A stretch of DNA of 64,000 nucleotides from DASRJW01 sp964567755 (GTDB lineage Bacteria > Krumholzibacteriota > Krumholzibacteriia > G020349025): positions 62,001 through 126,000 of the forward strand of contig CAZMNW010000027.1 in assembly GCA_964567755.1 (NCBI GenBank), in the 5' to 3' direction. Position 1 is the stretch's first letter. Each line of letters starts with the position of its first letter. A program made the position numbers and the translations under genes. The notes beneath the pieces are model-generated. The model searched no databases and was not told the origin of the DNA. It saw nothing but the letters and a program-made list of their open reading frames with translations. Below, in pieces: positions 59,887 through 64,000 of the stretch.

Positions 59887-61292
59887 CCGGCTCGACCGCC
59901 CAGTTTCAGCAATACGAATCGACCCGAATCGCGGCGCAGCACGTTGATCATGACACGAGTCGGGTCAGCCTTCGACACTTCATCGTACAACTGGCGAAAT
60001 TGCTCCAAGGTCTCGATGCGGGTTTCGCCGACGAAACGCACGATATCCTGTGCCGCGAGACCGGCCTCCTCCGCCGCGCCGCCACCGCGCACGCCGGACA
60101 CCAGCACCCCCCGCTGGTCTTCCAATCGATACTCCAGCACCATCTGCTGGGTGATGCCGCGCACGGTGAAGCCCCAAGACTTGACCTCGAAATCCCCGCC
60201 ACTCGAGCGCCCGTACTCACGCGGCATGAGGCGGACCGTGGTCAGGACCCCGGCGCGCTGGTATTCAATCGCGACTTCCGCGTCCACGGGCAAGTGGGCG
60301 ACGTTTTCGTAGAACAATGGGATCTCCTCGTAGAAACGCGCCGTCACTTCCTTGCCGCCGACACGCACCAGCAAGTCGCCCGGCCGGATCCCCGCCATCT
60401 CGGCGGGCGAGTCGGGCTCGACGTCGCTCACCAGAACCCCACCAGACTGGGCGGCGAAGAACTCCTCCAGTTCCTGCAACGGCTGCACTTCGACACCAAT
60501 CCAGCTGCGATCGATGCGACCGTTGGCGATGATGGCACGCACGACCTCCTCGACAACGTTGGACGGGATCGAGAAACCCAGACTGTTGGCCATGACGAAG
60601 GCGCGCGAATTGATCCCGATGACGCGGCCCGCCAGGTCGACCAACGGGCCGCCGCTGTTGCCCGGGTTGATGGCCGCGTCCGTCTGGATCCAGGTGTTGA
60701 AGATCCCGGTGCGCTCCCCCGATGGCAGGCGAAAATCCGCCGGGAGATAACGATCGGTGGTGCTGATGACGCCGAAGCTGAGCGAGCGCGACAATGCGTA
60801 AGGGCTGCCGAGCGCCATGACCAGCTGCCCGGTTTGCAATTGATCGGAATCACCGAACTCGGCAGCCTTCGGGCGCTCGGCCTGGGAATCGCTGAAGTCG
60901 AGCTTGAGCACTGCCAGATCGGTGAGCGGGTCGCCGCCCACGAGATCGGCGCGCACGCGTTCTTTGTTCCACAGCGTGCAGATGACGTATTCGGAATGGC
61001 CGGCCACGTGGTAGTTGGTGACGACGTAGCCGTCGTCGCGAATGACAACGCCGCTTCCGGTCACTTGCGACTTTTCCTTGGTGCCAGAGCTGTAGTCGGG
61101 CACGACCGGCTGCACGTTCACCAGCGCTGGCAAGACCCGATCCCGGGCCGCATAAATGAGCCGCTGCAGCTCGACGCTGCCGGCAGTGGCGGCACCGCCG
61201 CGAGGCTTCGCTGCCGGATCGGCTGCGGACCGCGCCGCGACAGCCGAGGCGACGAGACCCAACACGAGACCGAATCTCTCCATGGCTCGCAT
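59883..61292 (-). CDS. HtrA/DegP-family serine protease with two PDZ domains
   Basis: 469 residues. Signal peptide (RFGLVLGLVASAVAA), then a trypsin-like domain with His in VVTNYHVAGH, Asp in LTDLAVLKLD and Ser in INPGNSGGPLVDLAGRVIGI, and PDZ domains around RSWIGVEVQPLQELEEFF...GGVLVSDVEPDSPAEMAGIRPGDLL and WGFTVRGITQQMVLEYRLEDQRGVLVSG. Degrades or refolds damaged periplasmic proteins. ATG 61292 (or 61283). Coupled to a dead paralogue. The promoter has a perfect TATAAT next to a palindrome, indicating regulation. Confidence 0.95.
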   Translation of the reverse strand: MRAMERFGLVLGLVASAVAARSAADPAAKPRGGAATAGSVELQRLIYAARDRVLPALVNVQPVVPDYSSGTKEKSQVTGSGVVIRDDGYVVTNYHVAGHSEYVICTLWNKERVRADLVGGDPLTDLAVLKLDFSDSQAERPKAAEFGDSDQLQTGQLVMALGSPYALSRSLSFGVISTTDRYLPADFRLPSGERTGIFNTWIQTDAAINPGNSGGPLVDLAGRVIGINSRAFVMANSLGFSIPSNVVEEVVRAIIANGRIDRSWIGVEVQPLQELEEFFAAQSGGVLVSDVEPDSPAEMAGIRPGDLLVRVGGKEVTARFYEEIPLFYENVAHLPVDAEVAIEYQRAGVLTTVRLMPREYGRSSGGDFEVKSWGFTVRGITQQMVLEYRLEDQRGVLVSGVRGGGAAEEAGLAAQDIVRFVGETRIETLEQFRQLYDEVSKADPTRVMINVLRRDSGRFVLLKLGGRAG

Positions 61293-61367
61293 GTTTCGCC
61301 CTTCACACTCCAGACCCTCAGCTTGCGTGCACCGCGGAACGACGTCTGTGACTCGTCCTCACCTCGC

Positions 61368-61390
61368 ATTATACGGTGCCCGGCGGGCAC
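61368..61390 (-). promoter_or_regulatory. htrA promoter: perfect -10 with adjacent palindromic operator
   Basis: Leftward TATAAT (61373-61368) with no recognisable -35. Immediately upstream, at 61376-61390, is the 15-bp palindrome GTGCCCG-C-CGGGCAC. The dyad occupies the spacer normally between -35 and -10, so a regulator bound there would touch RNA polymerase directly. The predicted start is about 70 bases before the ATG. Confidence 0.55.
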
Positions 61391-61417
61391 GATCATGCAA
61401 ATCTTCCCGTAGTCACT

Positions 61418-62482
61418 TCAACGAAAAGAGCGACTGGGCGGTTCCCGCTCCAGGAGCATCCGGCAGACAACCGGGGACAGCTCGCGGCCCGCCACCCAGT
61501 GCCCACGCGCGCGCCAGTGGCCATCGATGCGGAAGTGCACGGGCCCGGGATCGGCGCGCAAAGCGGGCATGAGGCTGTGCATGGCGATGCCGCGGCTCGC
61601 GCACAGCGTCGCCAAGCGCTGATCCATGTCAGGACCATAGGTGCTGGCCGGCACCACGAGCAGCTCGGCGCCTGTGTCGTCGACGAGGCTCTGCATCAGG
61701 GCCAGCGCCTGCGCGGCGCGCTGCCAAGCCTCCTCTCCAGGGAGGAGCTCGCTCGTCGCCGCGGTAGCTGCACGCGCGCGCGCAGCCGACAGCGGCTCGC
61801 GTTCCCGCCACACCATCCAGCGCCACTTGAGGAATCGATAGGCGTGCGAGCGAATCTTGATGAAATCTGCCGCCCGGCGCAGTATGGCGCGCATCCGCCC
61901 CAGCTCGATTCGCTGCAGCACCATCTGGTCACCGTCAAACCGGCAGAGCCTGGCATCCACCCCCGTCATGAGATCCATGACGTCATTGGCCACGAACAGG
62001 TAGAGGGCCAGATCGGGCTCGAATCGCGACGCCAGCGTCCGGTAGCGCGAAGCGGACGCGGCGGTGCCAAACCCACTGACTCCGAAATTCAATACTTCGA
62101 CCGCATGGCCTGGCAAGCAGGCGCCGAGATTGTCTTCGAGCTGCGACGCCAACGTGCTGTCGGCAACGACCTGCAGCGCTTCGACGAACGAATCGCCGAG
62201 CAATGCCACGCGCAACGTTCCCGCCGGCTTCTGCAACGCCCGCGGCCGATCCCGCATGCCGAAGCGATTGAACCGTACCGGAATGCTGAATTCCTCTCGG
62301 CGGTATACGAAGCTGGCATCGGGAATGGGAGCAAAGTACGTGTCGGGGGAAAATTGGTAAGGGGTTTGCGGTTGCGGCTCGAGCAGACGGACGCCGAGCT
62401 CGAAGACACCCAGCGCCGCCAAACTGGCGCAGGCCGCGAGCACGAGGCTTGCAGTCGACTTCCGATGTCTGCGCATCGCCAT
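61418..62482 (-). CDS. SGNH-hydrolase-fold protein, membrane-anchored
   Basis: 354 residues from ATG 62482 (62476 is an alternative). N-terminal membrane anchor (STASLVLAACASLAALGVFELGV), then the SGNH blocks: GDS in LRVALLGDSFVEALQV, GVSGFGT, ANDVMDL (Asn of block III) and DGHW (Asp-x-x-His of block V). Such proteins often O-acetylate or deacetylate polysaccharides outside the cell, or act as esterases. No acyltransferase-3 domain is attached. Divergent from the BNR gene. The first 47 residues of the longer frame are not family-like. Confidence 0.87.
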   Translation of the reverse strand: MAMRRHRKSTASLVLAACASLAALGVFELGVRLLEPQPQTPYQFSPDTYFAPIPDASFVYRREEFSIPVRFNRFGMRDRPRALQKPAGTLRVALLGDSFVEALQVVADSTLASQLEDNLGACLPGHAVEVLNFGVSGFGTAASASRYRTLASRFEPDLALYLFVANDVMDLMTGVDARLCRFDGDQMVLQRIELGRMRAILRRAADFIKIRSHAYRFLKWRWMVWREREPLSAARARAATAATSELLPGEEAWQRAAQALALMQSLVDDTGAELLVVPASTYGPDMDQRLATLCASRGIAMHSLMPALRADPGPVHFRIDGHWRARGHWVAGRELSPVVCRMLLEREPPSRSFR

Positions 62483-62557
62483 CCGACACCCGATGTCAGC
62501 CGGTGCGGGCGCAAGGTGACCCGTCACCGTTTGGCCCATTCTCGCCGGGGCCATTCC

Positions 62558-62587
62558 TTGACGCTCGCACCACCGCCCTGCTAGCGT
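62558..62587 (+). promoter_or_regulatory. Promoter of the BNR-type gene
   Basis: TTGACG (62558-62563), 18 bp, TAGCGT (62582-62587) preceded by TGC. The ATG follows ten bases after the -10 box, so the mRNA has a leader of only a few bases and no Shine-Dalgarno sequence. Confidence 0.6.
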
Positions 62588-62597
62588 TTCCACCTTG

Positions 62598-64000
62598 ATG
62601 CGACCCGAACGACGAGGCAGCATTCAGCCACCGGGGCACTCCAAGACGCGGTTTCTTGCTGCACTCGCGAGCCTGGCACTCGTCGGCCTCCATTGCAGCA
62701 CTGTACCGGCTCCCGACGCTCCCGCGGCAAGCCTGGAGCCCCGGTTCCTCGACGCCGCGCTCGCGAGCGACGACGATGGCTACGTTTTCGTCGCCGCGAC
62801 CGAGGTCTTCGGCAGTGCCAAGCAGATCTTCACCGCGAGCTCGGATCGCTATGGCGAGTCCTGGAATCCGCAATTCACCTACGTGAGCCACAGCCAGGAC
62901 GGCGATCGCGGTCGCCCACAGCTCGCAGCCGGAGGCCGCGGTCAAGTCTACGTCGTGTGGGAAGACACTCGCCAAGGCCGTGTGGACATCTTCTTCAACC
63001 GCAGCCTCGATGGCGGCCGAAGTTGGCTCGCAAGCGATGTCCAGATCAACAACGATGCGCGACTTTCCGTGGAGCTCGCCGCCCCCGTGCTGCGCTGCGA
63101 TCGGCGCGGCAACGTCTACGTCGTCTGGCGCGACGAGCTCGCTGGCTTCCCCGCCTTTTATCTCAATCGCTCCCGGGACCACGGCACGACTTGGCTGCGC
63201 GATCCAGTAGCCGTGACCGGAGTCTCGACGGCGGAGAAATCCGCTGCGAACCTGGTGTGCGACCAAGACGGCGTTCTCGTCCTTGGCTGGACCGAGATTA
63301 TTGCCGGTACGCCCGGCGTCTACGTCAACATGTCGACCGATCACGGCGAGACCTGGGGCTGGGACAACCAGTGGCTCGGCCGTCCCTTGGTGGGCGCCGT
63401 CCTGCCGCGGCCGTCCTTGGCAACGACGCCGACCGGTTTCGCGTTTGCGACCTGGCTCGGAATGCACGCAGGACAGCCCGAAGTTCTTTTAGCCCGTTCC
63501 CACGATCAAGGCCGGACGTGGGACGTTGCGAACGTACGCGTTCTGCAAACACAGACACTGGCCAGGCTGCCGACCCAGCCCCAGATGCACGCCGACCGGA
63601 CAGGCAATTTGTATGTCGTCTGGCAAGCGCTTGAATCCAATGGCGGTTCGGAGTTCTTGGTCAAGAGCAGCGCCGACCAGGGGATGAGCTTCCAGGAGAC
63701 ACGCTTCCAGCGCAGCGGCGATTGGAGCATCCTCGCGCGCTTCGGCTTCCAGGAGCCGCAGGCAGCAGCATTTCGTAGCGGCGCCGACGACTCCGGCAAT
63801 CTCTATTTCACCTGGAGTCAAGGCGAACCGGGTGCGAGTGGTGTCGGGTTCGATCGGCTTTCCAACCACGGCACCTTGTGGCTCGGCCTCACACGCGCGC
63901 TGGGATCGCGCGGACACTTGCCGGCGACGCTCGAGGCTCCTCTTCTCAGCCACGACAACGCGGGACACGTGCATTTGCTATGGAACGAGGGGCACACGCT
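62598..64000 (+). CDS. Exported BNR/sialidase-like propeller protein, partial at right edge
   Basis: The frame runs open to the end of the window (467 codons), so the C-terminus is missing. N-terminal signal with a hydrophobic core (FLAALASLALVGLHC); the Cys could be a lipidation site but the lipobox is poor. Repeated Asp-box/BNR-like units follow: RSLDGGRSW, RSRDHGTTW, MSTDHGETW, RSHDQGRTW and KSSADQGMSF, the S-x-D-x-G-x-T-W pattern. Sialidase-type catalytic residues are not clear, so binding or photosynthesis-factor-like function (Ycf48-type) is as likely. ATG 62598 matches the promoter. Confidence 0.85.
   Translation, partial: MRPERRGSIQPPGHSKTRFLAALASLALVGLHCSTVPAPDAPAASLEPRFLDAALASDDDGYVFVAATEVFGSAKQIFTASSDRYGESWNPQFTYVSHSQDGDRGRPQLAAGGRGQVYVVWEDTRQGRVDIFFNRSLDGGRSWLASDVQINNDARLSVELAAPVLRCDRRGNVYVVWRDELAGFPAFYLNRSRDHGTTWLRDPVAVTGVSTAEKSAANLVCDQDGVLVLGWTEIIAGTPGVYVNMSTDHGETWGWDNQWLGRPLVGAVLPRPSLATTPTGFAFATWLGMHAGQPEVLLARSHDQGRTWDVANVRVLQTQTLARLPTQPQMHADRTGNLYVVWQALESNGGSEFLVKSSADQGMSFQETRFQRSGDWSILARFGFQEPQAAAFRSGADDSGNLYFTWSQGEPGASGVGFDRLSNHGTLWLGLTRALGSRGHLPATLEAPLLSHDNAGHVHLLWNEGHT

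Noticed and set aside
1..64000. CRISPR array, prophage, insertion sequence, rRNA or tRNA genes
   Set aside because: No regular repeats, transposase or integrase frames, or tRNA-like T-arm sequences were noticed by eye; a tRNA or RNA-family scan was not possible.

Overview
The window is GC-rich, gene-dense DNA from a diderm (Gram-negative-type) bacterium: it has a complete Tol-Pal block, an OmpA-family lipoprotein, an outer-membrane beta-barrel and Tat/Sec exported proteins. A C-terminal FlgD-like/sorting-type domain on a secreted peptidase (LHPAAPNPFNP motif), tandem DUF507 genes and heavy use of GTG/TTG starts suggest an uncultivated lineage of deltaproteobacterial grade or of the FCB/Eisenbacteria-Krumholzibacteria type; the sequence alone does not decide. 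No rRNA, tRNA, insertion sequence, phage gene or CRISPR array was recognised.

Layout. 1-2.7 kb: ChaN-like protein (cut by the left edge), TatA, MoaC, MobA. 2.8-6.5 kb: GT87 membrane glycosyltransferase and a secreted M14 zinc carboxypeptidase. 6.6-11.3 kb: tolQ-tolR-tolA/tonB-tolB-pal-cpoB operon. 11.6-17.4 kb: serS, a thioredoxin-like protein, an inositol monophosphatase-family gene, selD, two DUF507 genes and an exported protein of unknown function. 17.5-33.3 kb: a long leftward run of core information-processing genes (fusA-like, yebC, ruvCAB, queA, tgt, yajC, def, fmt, PASTA protein, rpe, ffh, rpsP, khpA, rimM, trmD, rplS, rnhB, yraN). 33.5-51.5 kb: surface polysaccharide genes in several blocks (four GT4-type glycosyltransferases, two flippases, a Wzz-like protein, a methyltransferase, a Wzb-like phosphatase, a PfkB kinase), interleaved with a CAP protein, HAD phosphatase, ferredoxin, Smr protein and acetyl-CoA synthetase. 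51.7-64 kb: DapB-like dehydrogenase, M1 aminopeptidase, GDPD, CBS pair, a SelW-like selenoprotein, class IV aminotransferase, OmpA lipoprotein, an HtrA protease with a catalytically dead paralogue, an SGNH hydrolase and an exported BNR-type protein cut by the right edge.

The most informative result is that this organism encodes selenocysteine. Two genes contain in-frame UGA exactly at the redox-active position and would be truncated or missed by ordinary ORF calling: selD (selenophosphate synthetase, SHGAG-U-ASK) and a SelW/Rdx-family gene (EYCVVUNY). Both have a stem-loop just downstream of the UGA that fits the bacterial SECIS pattern. SelD makes the selenium donor needed to decode both, including its own mRNA.

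A second theme is expression signals. Many operons start with a sigma70-like promoter whose -10 element is TGC-TAGCGT or a close variant, with TTGACA/TTGACG 17-18 bp upstream. Several rightward genes begin within a few bases of the predicted transcription start and lack a Shine-Dalgarno sequence, so they are probably leaderless. Within operons the usual junction is a 4-base ATGA/GTGA/TTGA overlap, indicating translational coupling.
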